Assembly (NCBI GenBank): GCA_026394765.1
Contig: JAPKXQ010000067.1
Coordinates: 1 to 32,821, forward strand
Reading direction: 5' to 3'
From: Methanomicrobiales archaeon
Lineage (GTDB): Archaea; Halobacteriota; Methanomicrobia; Methanomicrobiales; Methanospirillaceae
Length of the DNA: 32,821 nucleotides
Positions 8,736 through 15,270 of this stretch are shown here, piece by piece. Positions within the stretch are counted from its first letter, which is position 1; each line of letters begins with the position of its first letter. The notes below the pieces were generated by a model. The model saw only the letters and a list, made by a program, of their open reading frames with translations. It did not search any database and was not told where the DNA came from. The translations under genes were made by a program, and so were the position numbers.

Positions 8736-9350
8736 ATGTGGGAGCGTATAAGTCGGAGGGAGCGTCTCGACCTCTTCATTGCGTGGCTCGCGATCTCGTT
8801 CGCGTTCACGCTGGTCTTTGTCAGAGAGGAGCTCGTTGGCAAGGTGGATGTCCCGACCTTCCTGATCTTCTTTGCCATTGCGGCAGTGACGGTGGGAATT
8901 GGTTTCGTGGCCCACGAGATGGCACACAAGTTCACTGCGATGCGGTTTGGGTACTGGGCAGAGTTTCGGAAGGACAACCTCATGCTCCTCTTTGCAGTCC
9001 TCCTTGCAGGCCTGGTAGGAGTGGTCTTTGCAGCCCCGGGGGCTACCCTCATCTATGGGAGTGCGGTGAGCCGGTCTGAGAATGGGAAGATATCAGCTGC
9101 GGGTCCAGTCACAAACCTCCTCCTTTGCATCCCGTTTGTAGTACTGCTCCTGGTTGCAAAAGAGAATGTGCTCCTTCTCTTGGGGACGATTGGGCTCCAG
9201 GTGAACGCGATGTTGGCCGCATTCAATATGCTCCCTGTAAGTGTCCTGGACGGGAGAAAGGTCCTCGCCTGGAACCCTGCGATCTTTGTTGCACTCATTG
9301 CCGCTTCTTTTATCCTCGTTTACCTATCTCTCACCAGGTTCTTCATGTAA
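8736..9350 (+). CDS. Membrane zinc metalloprotease, M50/S2P family
   Basis: This 204-residue protein has about five hydrophobic spans and the site-2-protease signature. The zinc motif HEMAH is at residues 60-64 within a membrane segment (VAHEMAHKFTAMRFG). The second motif, NMLPVSVLDG, is at residues 164-173, with Asp172 expected as the third zinc ligand. No PDZ or CBS domain is attached, so it is a minimal core enzyme of the type found in many archaea. It would cleave membrane proteins within or near the bilayer; the substrate is unknown. No ribosome site is evident before the ATG. Confidence 0.88.
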   Translation: MWERISRRERLDLFIAWLAISFAFTLVFVREELVGKVDVPTFLIFFAIAAVTVGIGFVAHEMAHKFTAMRFGYWAEFRKDNLMLLFAVLLAGLVGVVFAAPGATLIYGSAVSRSENGKISAAGPVTNLLLCIPFVVLLLVAKENVLLLLGTIGLQVNAMLAAFNMLPVSVLDGRKVLAWNPAIFVALIAASFILVYLSLTRFFM

Positions 9351-9367
9351 TATTACGGTCATGGGCA

Positions 9368-9389
9368 GGGTGCCCAATGTGGGGCACCC
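9368..9389. repeat. 8-bp GGGTGCCC hairpin between convergent genes
   Basis: GGGTGCCC (9368-9375) and GGGCACCC (9382-9389) pair perfectly around a 6-nt loop, between the M50 protease gene and the flavoprotein pair. CCCCGTCTCCC follows it. It is similar to the palindromes at 8322-8338 and 3613-3622. Confidence 0.5.
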
Positions 9390-9421
9390 CGTCTCCCGGG
9401 ATGGTGCAGACCAGGGCTCTA

Positions 9422-9469
9422 GCAAAAAAGATCCTGTGTCAGCCCTCGTGCCAGGTCTTTAAGAGGGCT
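9422..9469 (-). terminator. Terminator of the flavoprotein pair
   Basis: On the minus strand AGCCCTC (9469-9463) and GAGGGCT (9447-9441) form a 7-bp stem with a 15-nt loop that includes the stop codon of the flavoprotein gene. CTTTTTTGC follows at about 9430-9422. Placement and T-run fit a terminator for the unit read leftward. Confidence 0.5.
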
Positions 9470-10079
9470 CGCTGGGGGATGCCAGTTGGGTACTAAGGAC
9501 CCTGACCACCGCCCCGCCCTTCATCTTCGCATTGTGGATTGCAGTCGGGTGGGATCTGACACCCCCATACTGGTCCATACCGTTCGCTAGGACATTGTCG
9601 TAGTACTCAAATCCCAGGTCATGGAAGAGCGCTGTTATCACGGGAAATGCCGCATCAAAGACATGGTTCCCAGGGAGCCCTGCAGTGGAGAGAAAGACTC
9701 CTTTATGCCGGGTCGTATGGCCGGGAGGAAACTTCAGGTTCTTTATGACGAACTGCCTTGCCCAGAGGTACTGCGCCCGGTCGATCAACCCTTTCAGCTC
9801 TGCAGTGATCCCCATGCTGTAGATGGGGGAGGCAACCGCGAGGCAGTCCGATTCCATGGCTCTTGCGAGGAGCGGTGGCGCATCGTCCCCAAGGATACAG
9901 ACCCCGTCCCGGTGGCATGCATTGCACCCCCGGCAGGGGACGTAGGCGAGGTCTTTTAAGGCCACCTTCTCCACCAGTGCCCCGGCATCGCCCGCTCCTG
10001 TAAGGAATGCGTCCAGGAGGGTCTCGGTGTTCCCATGCCGGCGCGGGCTCCCCGCTATCCCCAGGACCGTGATACGCAA
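9459..10079 (-). CDS. Iron-sulfur flavoprotein (NADPH-dependent FMN reductase fold)
   Basis: This 206-residue protein matches the archaeal iron-sulfur flavoprotein family. It starts with the FMN-phosphate loop GIAGSPRRHGNTET. The compact cluster motif C-x2-C-x2-C-x5-C is at residues 49-61 (CRGCNACHRDGVC), expected to bind a [4Fe-4S] cluster. ASPIYSMGITAELKGLIDR is the conserved flavodoxin-fold core. Characterised members accept electrons from ferredoxin and have been linked to oxygen or peroxide reduction. It starts 6 bp after the stop of a paralogue, so the two form an operon. Confidence 0.88.
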   Translation of the reverse strand: MRITVLGIAGSPRRHGNTETLLDAFLTGAGDAGALVEKVALKDLAYVPCRGCNACHRDGVCILGDDAPPLLARAMESDCLAVASPIYSMGITAELKGLIDRAQYLWARQFVIKNLKFPPGHTTRHKGVFLSTAGLPGNHVFDAAFPVITALFHDLGFEYYDNVLANGMDQYGGVRSHPTAIHNAKMKGGAVVRVLSTQLASPSEPS

Positions 10080-10085
10080 CAGGCT

Positions 10086-10700
10086 CTACCTCCCGAGACG
10101 GGCCTTTAATTCGTCGACCAACTGTATTCCAAGGGCATCTGCATCTGCTTTTGCATTCGGGTGTCTTCTGATTGCACCCGCCTCGTCGACTCCGTTTTTC
10201 ATGAGATAGAAGAGGTCGCGGTCAGCCACATCGATCACATGGAAAAAGCACTTCACTGACGGGACCGCAGCGTCAAAGACATAGTCCCAGTTCTGGCCTG
10301 CGGTTGAGAGAAAGACGCCTAAACGTTTTCCTTTTCGCTCTGGGGGGACAATTGGGAGGTGTAAGACATACTTTCTGGACCGAAAGACCTGTGCCCGATC
10401 GATGAGGGCCTTTGCCTGGGCGCATATCCCCATGCAGAAGATCGGGGCAGCGAGCACTATGCAGTCGGCCTCGATCAGCTTATCATGCAGGGTGTCCATC
10501 CCGTCCCTCTGGACGCATCGGTTCAGCTTCTCACAGGCGTTACACCCCCGGCAGGGGTTCACATCCGCCTCGGTGAGTGCTATCTTCTCGACTACCACGT
10601 CTGGAGAATCAGCCATCGCGCTGATCACCCAGTCGAGTAGGGTCTCGGAGTTCCCATGCCGCCTGGGGCTTCCGGCGATTGCAAGGACACGGATCGGCAT
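10086..10700 (-). CDS. Iron-sulfur flavoprotein, paralogue
   Basis: This 204-residue paralogue of the next gene in the same unit has the FMN loop AIAGSPRRHGNSET at the N-terminus and an intact C-x2-C-x2-C-x5-C at residues 50-62 (CRGCNACEKLNRC). The ATG at 10700 is preferred over a start at 10793, because the longer form would read 31 atypical residues through the promoter and into the peroxiredoxin gene. A TATA-like element about 27 bp upstream implies an almost leaderless transcript. Tandem paralogues may form a heterodimer or have different electron partners; this is inference. Confidence 0.87.
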   Translation of the reverse strand: MPIRVLAIAGSPRRHGNSETLLDWVISAMADSPDVVVEKIALTEADVNPCRGCNACEKLNRCVQRDGMDTLHDKLIEADCIVLAAPIFCMGICAQAKALIDRAQVFRSRKYVLHLPIVPPERKGKRLGVFLSTAGQNWDYVFDAAVPSVKCFFHVIDVADRDLFYLMKNGVDEAGAIRRHPNAKADADALGIQLVDELKARLGR

Positions 10701-10722
10701 TGATGAACGTTTTGCATGTGGT

Positions 10723-10733
10723 GATATAAAAAA
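10723..10733 (-). promoter_or_regulatory. TATA-like promoter of flavoprotein pair, overlapping a T-run
   Basis: Minus strand TTTTTTATATC is centred about 27 bp before the ATG at 10700, so transcription should begin at or next to the start codon. The same T-run lies about 25 bp past the peroxiredoxin stop and may also terminate that operon. Confidence 0.5.
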
Positions 10734-10756
10734 GAGGAAGGGCGTTGTGGGAGAGT

Positions 10757-11404
10757 TCAGATCTTTTTGAAGCAGAGGTACCATTCCTTGCACTCGTACC
10801 CTTCGGTGAGGCGCTTCTCCATACCCGCCTGGGTCTTTGGGGCCGGTACCACCACTTTCTCTCCTGGCTGCCAGTTTGCTGGCGTTGCTACGCCATGCTT
10901 GTCAGTGGTCTGGAGGGCCTTGACAAGCCTGATGATCTCAGGGATGTAGCGCCCGTTCGTGAGCGGGTAGTAGATCATTGCCCTCATGACCCCCTTGTCA
11001 TCGATAAAAAAGACCGTCCTGATCGTCGCAGTTGAGCTCTGGCCAGGGTGAATCATCCCGTACTTCTTTGCGACCTCCATCGAGAGGTCGGCAATGATCG
11101 GGAAGGGGACATCTACCCCCATCTTCTCTTTGAGGTTTCTCACCCACGCGAGGTGGGAGTGTACGCTGTCTATCGAGAGCCCGAGGAGCTGGACATTGAG
11201 AGATTTTAACTCCTCTGCGACCTGGGAGAATGCGATGAACTCTGTGGTGCAGACCGGGGTGAAGTCTGCCGGGTGGGAGAACATCACCACCCACTTCCCG
11301 CGGAATTCAGAGAGTTTTATCGGCCCATGGGTCGTTTCAACCTCAAAATCAGGTGCTGGATCCCCTATCACAGGGAGTGTCACGCAGTTGTACTCACCAC
11401 ACAT
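10757..11404 (-). CDS. Peroxiredoxin, Prx6-type archaeal subfamily
   Basis: This 215-residue thiol peroxidase reduces hydrogen peroxide and organic peroxides. The active site HPADFTPVCTTE contains the peroxidatic Cys52 with its Pro and Thr partners. Two C-terminal cysteines, Cys205 and Cys211 (YECKEWYLCF), match the resolving pair of archaeal Prx6-type enzymes that are regenerated by thioredoxin-like donors. The ATG at 11404 has GGAGTGA five bases upstream. The gene is third in the desulforedoxin - AhpD-like - peroxiredoxin unit. Candidate reductants encoded nearby are the glutaredoxin-AhpF fusion and the thioredoxin. Confidence 0.93.
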   Translation of the reverse strand: MCGEYNCVTLPVIGDPAPDFEVETTHGPIKLSEFRGKWVVMFSHPADFTPVCTTEFIAFSQVAEELKSLNVQLLGLSIDSVHSHLAWVRNLKEKMGVDVPFPIIADLSMEVAKKYGMIHPGQSSTATIRTVFFIDDKGVMRAMIYYPLTNGRYIPEIIRLVKALQTTDKHGVATPANWQPGEKVVVPAPKTQAGMEKRLTEGYECKEWYLCFKKI

Positions 11405-11419
11405 AAAATCTCACTCCAT

Positions 11420-11776
11420 TCATGCATCCGTCATGATCTCATCGAGCTGTGCCTTTCCGTACACATATGCGGGCATCCCCGCAAGGAGGAACGCCACGCG
11501 GAGCGCTTCCTCAACCTCTTCTCTCCTGACACCAAGCGCTGCGGCTCCCGCAATTTGGGCACTGACCGCGTGCTGGTCACGGAGTGATGCGGCTATCGCA
11601 ATTGCTATCAGTTTCTTGGTCTTCTTCGAGAGTGCACCATCGCCCCAGATATGCGACTCCAGCTTCATGACCATGGAGTACATCTCAGGGTCGTTCCTGG
11701 CAAGCTCACGAAAGAACTTCGGGACCTTCCCGATCATCGATTCAAGATCTTCTAGGTCGCGTTCCATTCCATTCAC
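11420..11776 (-). CDS. Carboxymuconolactone decarboxylase / AhpD-like protein lacking CxxC
   Basis: This 118-residue helical protein fits the CMD/AhpD family: [18 protein letters not shown], then a core helix, then [23 protein letters not shown]. Redox-active AhpD members carry C-x-x-C plus His in the core helix. Here the matching stretch reads [10 protein letters not shown] with no cysteine anywhere in the protein, so it cannot act as a disulfide reductase. It might bind a small molecule or be a structural partner. The GTG at 11776 overlaps the desulforedoxin stop (GTGA); an ATG three codons on, at 11767, is an alternative start. Peroxiredoxin begins 15 bp after its stop. Confidence 0.85.
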   Translation of the reverse strand: MNGMERDLEDLESMIGKVPKFFRELARNDPEMYSMVMKLESHIWGDGALSKKTKKLIAIAIAASLRDQHAVSAQIAGAAALGVRREEVEEALRVAFLLAGMPAYVYGKAQLDEIMTDA

Positions 11777-11898
11777 TTCCTGACCTGCATTGGCTCACCG
11801 CAGCAGACGAGTTCTCCGCCACCAACTTCGTTCACGGTAACGACGTTTCCGCAGATCTCACAGATAAAGACCTGCCCTGCCTTTGACACATTCACCAT
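11773..11898 (-). CDS. Desulforedoxin-type rubredoxin-like protein
   Basis: This 41-residue gene is short enough to be overlooked. The product reads [19 protein letters not shown] then ELVCCGEPM. It has four cysteines at 13, 16, 32 and 33, the exact C-x2-C-x15-C-C spacing of desulforedoxin and of the N-terminal domain of desulfoferrodoxin, which bind one iron as Fe(Cys)4. There is no superoxide reductase domain after it. A full GGAGGTGA lies 9 nt before the ATG, and a TATA-like element lies further upstream. It heads the unit with the AhpD-like and peroxiredoxin genes and overlaps the former by 4 nt. A role as electron donor in peroxide defence is inferred. Confidence 0.88.
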   Translation of the reverse strand: MVNVSKAGQVFICEICGNVVTVNEVGGGELVCCGEPMQVRK

Positions 11899-11907
11899 CT
11901 CGAATGT

Positions 11908-11966
11908 TCACCTCCGTTCCAGAATCATGCTATGGGAGTATACTGCACCAGCCCTAATTTATATGC
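11908..11966 (-). promoter_or_regulatory. Promoter and strong ribosome site of the peroxiredoxin unit
   Basis: On the minus strand CATATAAATT (11965-11956) is TATA-like and predicts a start near 11935. GGAGGTGA (11915-11908) is a near-perfect ribosome binding site 9 nt before the ATG at 11898. The leader would be about 35 nt. Confidence 0.6.
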
Positions 11967-11990
11967 AGCGGTGGGGGAAGTGAAGTCTAT

Positions 11991-12079
11991 TCAGGCCTTG
12001 TCAAGGACCAAATTTTTTTAGTAAAATGAGGGTATGATCGTGTCCCCTACCTATCAGGGGACTACCACACAAGGCCTGA
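11991..12079. repeat. Nested inverted repeats, possible structured RNA
   Basis: An outer perfect 11-bp inverted repeat, TCAGGCCTTGT (11991-12001) and ACAAGGCCTGA (12069-12079), encloses an inner perfect hairpin, GTCCCCT (12042-12048) and AGGGGAC (12056-12062) with a 7-nt loop, plus an A/T-rich tract AATTTTTTTAG. The left outer arm also overlaps the local palindrome CCTTGTCAAGG (11996-12006), so alternative folds are possible. It lies between the zinc-ribbon gene and the desulforedoxin promoter. It could be a terminator complex, a small RNA or a remnant of a small mobile element. Confidence 0.5.
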
Positions 12080-12100
12080 CTATACCCCTTCTGACCTGGG

Positions 12101-12343
12101 CTACTGGTTACTCTTCCCGCGTTTTGGTGGGTTCACCGCATCGGCGGGGGTCTTCACATCGGGTCTGACATGCGTCATCGGCATGCACTGGTACTCTTCA
12201 CAGGCGCACTGGGGGCACTTCCGGAGGTCCTGTTCGACTGCATCGAGACCTATCTCACTACCACAGTCGATGCAGACATACTTTCCGGGACCGACCTTGG
12301 ATCCGGCCATTACGGTCTTCTTTTCGTCCAAAAGCATCACCAT
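12101..12343 (-). CDS. Small zinc-ribbon / rubredoxin-like protein
   Basis: This 80-residue protein has two knuckles, C-x2-C at 24/27 (YVCIDCGSE) and C-x2-C at 43/46 (KCPQC), as expected for a zinc ribbon or rubredoxin-like metal site. Extra cysteines lie at 48 and 53. The C-terminal 25 residues are polar and Lys/Pro-rich. The specific function is not recognised. The ATG at 12343 sits about 26 bp after a strong TATA box, suggesting a leaderless message; an internal Met at residue 12 (12310) is an alternative start. Its position among peroxide-defence genes hints at a redox role, but that is inference. Confidence 0.75.
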   Translation of the reverse strand: MVMLLDEKKTVMAGSKVGPGKYVCIDCGSEIGLDAVEQDLRKCPQCACEEYQCMPMTHVRPDVKTPADAVNPPKRGKSNQ

Positions 12344-12363
12344 CCCCTTGTATTGCCGTGAAT

Positions 12364-12373
12364 CTTATATATC
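12364..12373 (-). promoter_or_regulatory. BRE/TATA promoter of zinc-ribbon gene
   Basis: On the minus strand CAAAC (BRE-like) precedes GATATATAAG, close to the archaeal consensus. The element is centred about 26 bp before the ATG at 12343, so a leaderless transcript is expected. Confidence 0.6.
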
Positions 12374-12491
12374 GTTTGTGATCTCCTGTCGCTGCAAAAT
12401 CAGATTCCTGGAAGGTGAAATGAACTTTAAGACCCATGTCACTTTGTGCATTCGGAAATCTTTTAGGGTCGAAGAGGCGATTGGCTAGTTC

Positions 12492-13118
12492 GTGAACGAG
12501 CCAGTCCGGGTCTTGGGACTCCTCGGAAGTCCCCTGTCTGATGGGAACACTGCACGGCTCCTCGCGTCAGCGCTCGCTGGTGTGAGAGAGGCCGGGGGCG
12601 AGGTAGAACGGGTCGACGTCCCGACCCTCGAGTTCTCGGCATGCGAGGAGATCATGTACTGCAGAGACAACGATACCTGCTGGATTGAGGACGCGGTCAG
12701 ACCGATGTACCGTAGCGTAGCGGACCTGGACGGGGTGATAATTGCCACTCCTATCATGACGATGGGCATTCCGGGGAAGCTTAAGTCCTTCATGGACAGG
12801 TTCCAGGTCTTTTTCATGGCAAAGTACATGAGGAAGGTGTCCCTGGTACCTGCTGCCAGGAGGAACAGGAGGAGAGGCGTATTCATCAGCATCTGCGGGA
12901 TGGATGGCGAGCATATCTTTGCCGGGGCAAAGACCTCGGTAGAGGCATTCTTCGACATCATCGATGTGCAGTACCACGATGAGCTCCTAGTGAGTGGGAT
13001 GGACAGGATCCAGGACATCAGGATAAGACCCGACCTCCTGAGTGCGGCACATGCAAAAGGCAGGGACCTCGTCCTCTCTATCAACTCCCAGGCACTTCTG
13101 ACCCGGCAAGATCAGTGA
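12492..13118 (+). CDS. Iron-sulfur-flavoprotein-like protein with degenerate cluster motif
   Basis: This 208-residue flavodoxin-fold protein is related to the two flavoproteins at 9459-10700. It has an FMN loop LGSPLSDGNTARLL, the core IATPIMTMGIPGKLKSFMDR, and the same C-terminal organisation. The cluster region reads CEEIMYCRDNDTC (residues 51-63), so three of the usual four cysteines remain and the second is Ile54. Cluster binding may be lost or changed to a three-iron type. The start is a GTG at 12492 with no ribosome site; GGAAATCTTTTAGG about 30 bp upstream resembles BRE/TATA, suggesting a leaderless message. It is divergent from the zinc-ribbon gene. Confidence 0.82.
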   Translation: MNEPVRVLGLLGSPLSDGNTARLLASALAGVREAGGEVERVDVPTLEFSACEEIMYCRDNDTCWIEDAVRPMYRSVADLDGVIIATPIMTMGIPGKLKSFMDRFQVFFMAKYMRKVSLVPAARRNRRRGVFISICGMDGEHIFAGAKTSVEAFFDIIDVQYHDELLVSGMDRIQDIRIRPDLLSAAHAKGRDLVLSINSQALLTRQDQ

Positions 13119-13140
13119 GGAAGAATTATCGGGTGAGAAG

Positions 13141-13164
13141 ATGAGTAGAAGACGATCGATATGA
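13141..13164 (+). CDS. Possible seven-codon leader ORF coupled to PKD gene
   Basis: An ATG at 13141 is preceded by GGGTGA at good spacing, encodes MSRRRSI, and stops at TGA overlapping the PKD gene start as ATGA. The PKD gene itself has no other ribosome site. The mini-ORF might load ribosomes by translational coupling. This rests only on spacing and overlap. Confidence 0.3.
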   Translation: MSRRRSI

Positions 13165-13808
13165 AGATCCAGTCCGGACGAATGAAGCGTGAATGGGGCT
13201 TGGCTGGGATATGGGCCGTGACTGCAGGGATTCTTCTGCTCTTTGTCATGGCGCCCTTCGCCCAGGCCGCCTCTGTCTCTCCCGAGGACCATGGGGTGGA
13301 TTTCACCGCATCCAAGGTGAAAGGTGTTGTACCTCTCACCGTCGGATTCACCGACCTCTCTACGAACAGACCAAAAGGGTGGTTATGGGAATTTGGGGAC
13401 GGTTCGAAATCAAATTTGAGAAACCCTGTCCATACCTACTATACTGCGGGGGTCTACACAGTCAACCTCACCGCAGGGTCATGCTGCAGCCCATGTCCGT
13501 TCTGCGCTCCTGCTACTGAATCAAAGGTGGCTTACATCACTGTGATCCCTCGCGCTCCGATCGCTGACTTCACATTGAAAAATTCAAATAAGGGTTATGC
13601 AGGGTCTACCCTCTTTCAGTTCAAGGACCTGTCCTTGAATGACCCCACCTCATGGAGCTGGACATTTGGTGATGGGACGACGTCCATCCGTCCTAACCCT
13701 ACCCACATGTATACAAAACCCGGTGCCTACCGCGTGGCGCTCATCGCGTCGAATGCAGGGGGGAGCTCTTCTGCGGTGAAGGACCGCTACATCCTCGTCT
13801 ATAAGTGA
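13161..13808 (+). CDS. Secreted protein with two PKD domains
   Basis: This 215-residue protein has an N-terminal signal peptide (hydrophobic residues about 14-36, ending FAQAAS). Two PKD domains follow, about 46-128 and 130-213, each with the hallmark WxFGDG (LWEFGDGS and SWTFGDGT) and the HTY / HMY turn. PKD domains are beta sandwiches common on the surface of Methanomicrobiales and Methanosarcinales cells, usually for adhesion or envelope assembly. The first domain carries an unusual CCSPCPFC insert (Cys108-115) that could form disulfides or bind metal. No anchor is seen, so it is probably released or held by partners. The ATG at 13161 was chosen; Met8 is an alternative. Confidence 0.85.
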   Translation: MKIQSGRMKREWGLAGIWAVTAGILLLFVMAPFAQAASVSPEDHGVDFTASKVKGVVPLTVGFTDLSTNRPKGWLWEFGDGSKSNLRNPVHTYYTAGVYTVNLTAGSCCSPCPFCAPATESKVAYITVIPRAPIADFTLKNSNKGYAGSTLFQFKDLSLNDPTSWSWTFGDGTTSIRPNPTHMYTKPGAYRVALIASNAGGSSSAVKDRYILVYK

Positions 13809-13872
13809 TGGCCCGGGTTGGACCACCTCCTTTTTCTTGCATGTGATCCGGCTCATGCTGTTAAATTAGGTC

Positions 13873-14547
13873 TCAATTGAGGAGTCCCCGCTCTTTGAGG
13901 CTGCAGAAGCGGCCTCCTGCGATGATGATATGGTCCAGGAGGCGGATTCCAAGGATCTCTCCTGCGTCCCGCAACTGGTGGGTGACTGATATGTCCTCGC
14001 GGCTCGGCTCCAGGCTGCCTGAAGGGTGGTTGTGGACACAGATTATGGATGCAGCCCGGTCTGTGATGGCATCGGCAAAGACCTCACGCGGGTGGACCAG
14101 GCTGTGGTTCAGGAGACCGATGGTGACTGTTCGCTGTCCGATAACCTCCCCGGCCCCGTTAAGTGAGATGCAGATGAAGTGCTCCTGGGGGCGATCCTGC
14201 AGAAAAGAGACCAGTGCCAGGACATCTTCTGGGGTCGTCACCCGCTTGTGGGTATCACGTCTGAGAAACCGGCGGGCGAGTTCAAATCCGGCTACGATCT
14301 GAACTGCCTTCACCTTCCCCATCCCAGCCACTGCAGCGAGCGCAGTGGTATCCAACTCTCCAGGCCTCCTTGTGAGGAATGCCACAACGTCTTCGGCGAT
14401 AGTTACCACATCGCGTCCTTTGACCCCCTTCCCAATAATGGCAGCCACGAGTTCCTGATCGGTCAGTGTACCAGCTCCCCGCGCGAGAAGCTTCTCCCTG
14501 GGCCGGTCGATAGCCGGGATCTCTTTCATCCTCTTCCTTGTCACCAT
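13873..14547 (-). CDS. radC: RadC-family JAB/MPN-domain protein
   Basis: This 224-residue protein has an N-terminal UPF0758 helical part (RPREKLLARG...LTDQELVAAIIGKG), a helix-hairpin-helix-like VAGMGKVKAVQI, and a C-terminal JAB metalloprotease-like fold. The zinc signature HNHPSG is at residues 172-177 followed by Asp185, with Glu155 upstream. The family is named for DNA repair but its biochemical role remains unsettled. The ATG at 14547 gives the usual family length; the longer frame to 14712 would add a hydrophobic tail running across the rubrerythrin promoter. It converges on the PKD gene, with a T-rich gap between them. Confidence 0.9.
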   Translation of the reverse strand: MVTRKRMKEIPAIDRPREKLLARGAGTLTDQELVAAIIGKGVKGRDVVTIAEDVVAFLTRRPGELDTTALAAVAGMGKVKAVQIVAGFELARRFLRRDTHKRVTTPEDVLALVSFLQDRPQEHFICISLNGAGEVIGQRTVTIGLLNHSLVHPREVFADAITDRAASIICVHNHPSGSLEPSREDISVTHQLRDAGEILGIRLLDHIIIAGGRFCSLKERGLLN

Positions 14548-14660
14548 GATCGGTTGCTTATCCCTGGGGATTTGTGCACACCCCGGGGGCATAATCGTCG
14601 CGGTCAGGCAGGGGCACAGGAACAATATGGTTATGGGTAAAAAAAACGCAACGTACACGT

Positions 14661-15161
14661 ATGGCAACGACAGAAAACACAAAAGCAGCCTATTCAGGAG
14701 AATCTGAGGCAAACCGGAAGTATGCAGCTTTCGCAGAAAAGGCAGATGAAGAGGGGTATAAGACGGTTGCGAGGATCTTCCGCGCAGCGTCTGAGGCTGA
14801 AGCTATCCATGCCAAGCGCCTTCTCAAGGTGATGGGTGCGATTGGTACCACTAAGACGAACCTTAATGCCTCGGTTGCAGGTGAGACTCACGAATACACC
14901 GAGATGTACCCGGCCTTTGTAAAAGAGGCCGCGGATGAGAAGCAGAGCGACGCAGGTATCGCGTTTACGTACGCGATGAAGGCTGAAGAGGTACATGCAA
15001 ACCTCTACCGTGACGCGCTCGCAGTCATCGAGAAGGGAGTGGACGTCGCGGCAAAGAAGGTGCTACTCTGCCCTGTCTGCGGCAACATCTTCCTTGGTGA
15101 CCCTCCTGACCGCTGCCCTATCTGTAATGTCGCAAAGAAGATCTTCAAAGAGATCGTGTAA
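14661..15161 (+). CDS. Rubrerythrin
   Basis: This 166-residue protein has an N-terminal four-helix ferritin-like diiron domain (SEANRKYAAFAEKADEEG, ASEAEAIHAKRLL, and later YAMKAEEVHANLY supply Glu/His ligands). A C-terminal rubredoxin-like domain has C-x2-C knuckles CPVCGN and CPICNV. Rubrerythrin reduces hydrogen peroxide to water in anaerobes with electrons from rubredoxin-type donors. It is divergent from radC and starts with ATG at 14661; no ribosome site is obvious, so a leaderless message is possible. It belongs functionally with the peroxiredoxin unit 3 kb to the left. Confidence 0.94.
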   Translation: MATTENTKAAYSGESEANRKYAAFAEKADEEGYKTVARIFRAASEAEAIHAKRLLKVMGAIGTTKTNLNASVAGETHEYTEMYPAFVKEAADEKQSDAGIAFTYAMKAEEVHANLYRDALAVIEKGVDVAAKKVLLCPVCGNIFLGDPPDRCPICNVAKKIFKEIV

Positions 15162-15270
15162 AGGATAGGCATAGATGGGCCGTGTGGGGGGCTCTTACCC
15201 CTCCATGGCGCCCTGCGGCTACCACCCCGGCCAGAGGGTGCGGGGGTTGTTTAAATTTGAGGATATTCTG

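Noticed and set aside
12420-12488. 22-codon ORF (MNFKTHVTLC...) upstream of the third flavoprotein
   Set aside because: GGTGA is too close to the ATG for normal initiation, and the TATA-like element at about 12455-12465 would place the transcript start after it. Not listed as a gene.
14548-14712. 55-residue hydrophobic N-terminal extension of RadC
   Set aside because: The extension is not seen in the family, would run over the rubrerythrin promoter, and RadC reaches its normal length from the internal ATG at 14547.
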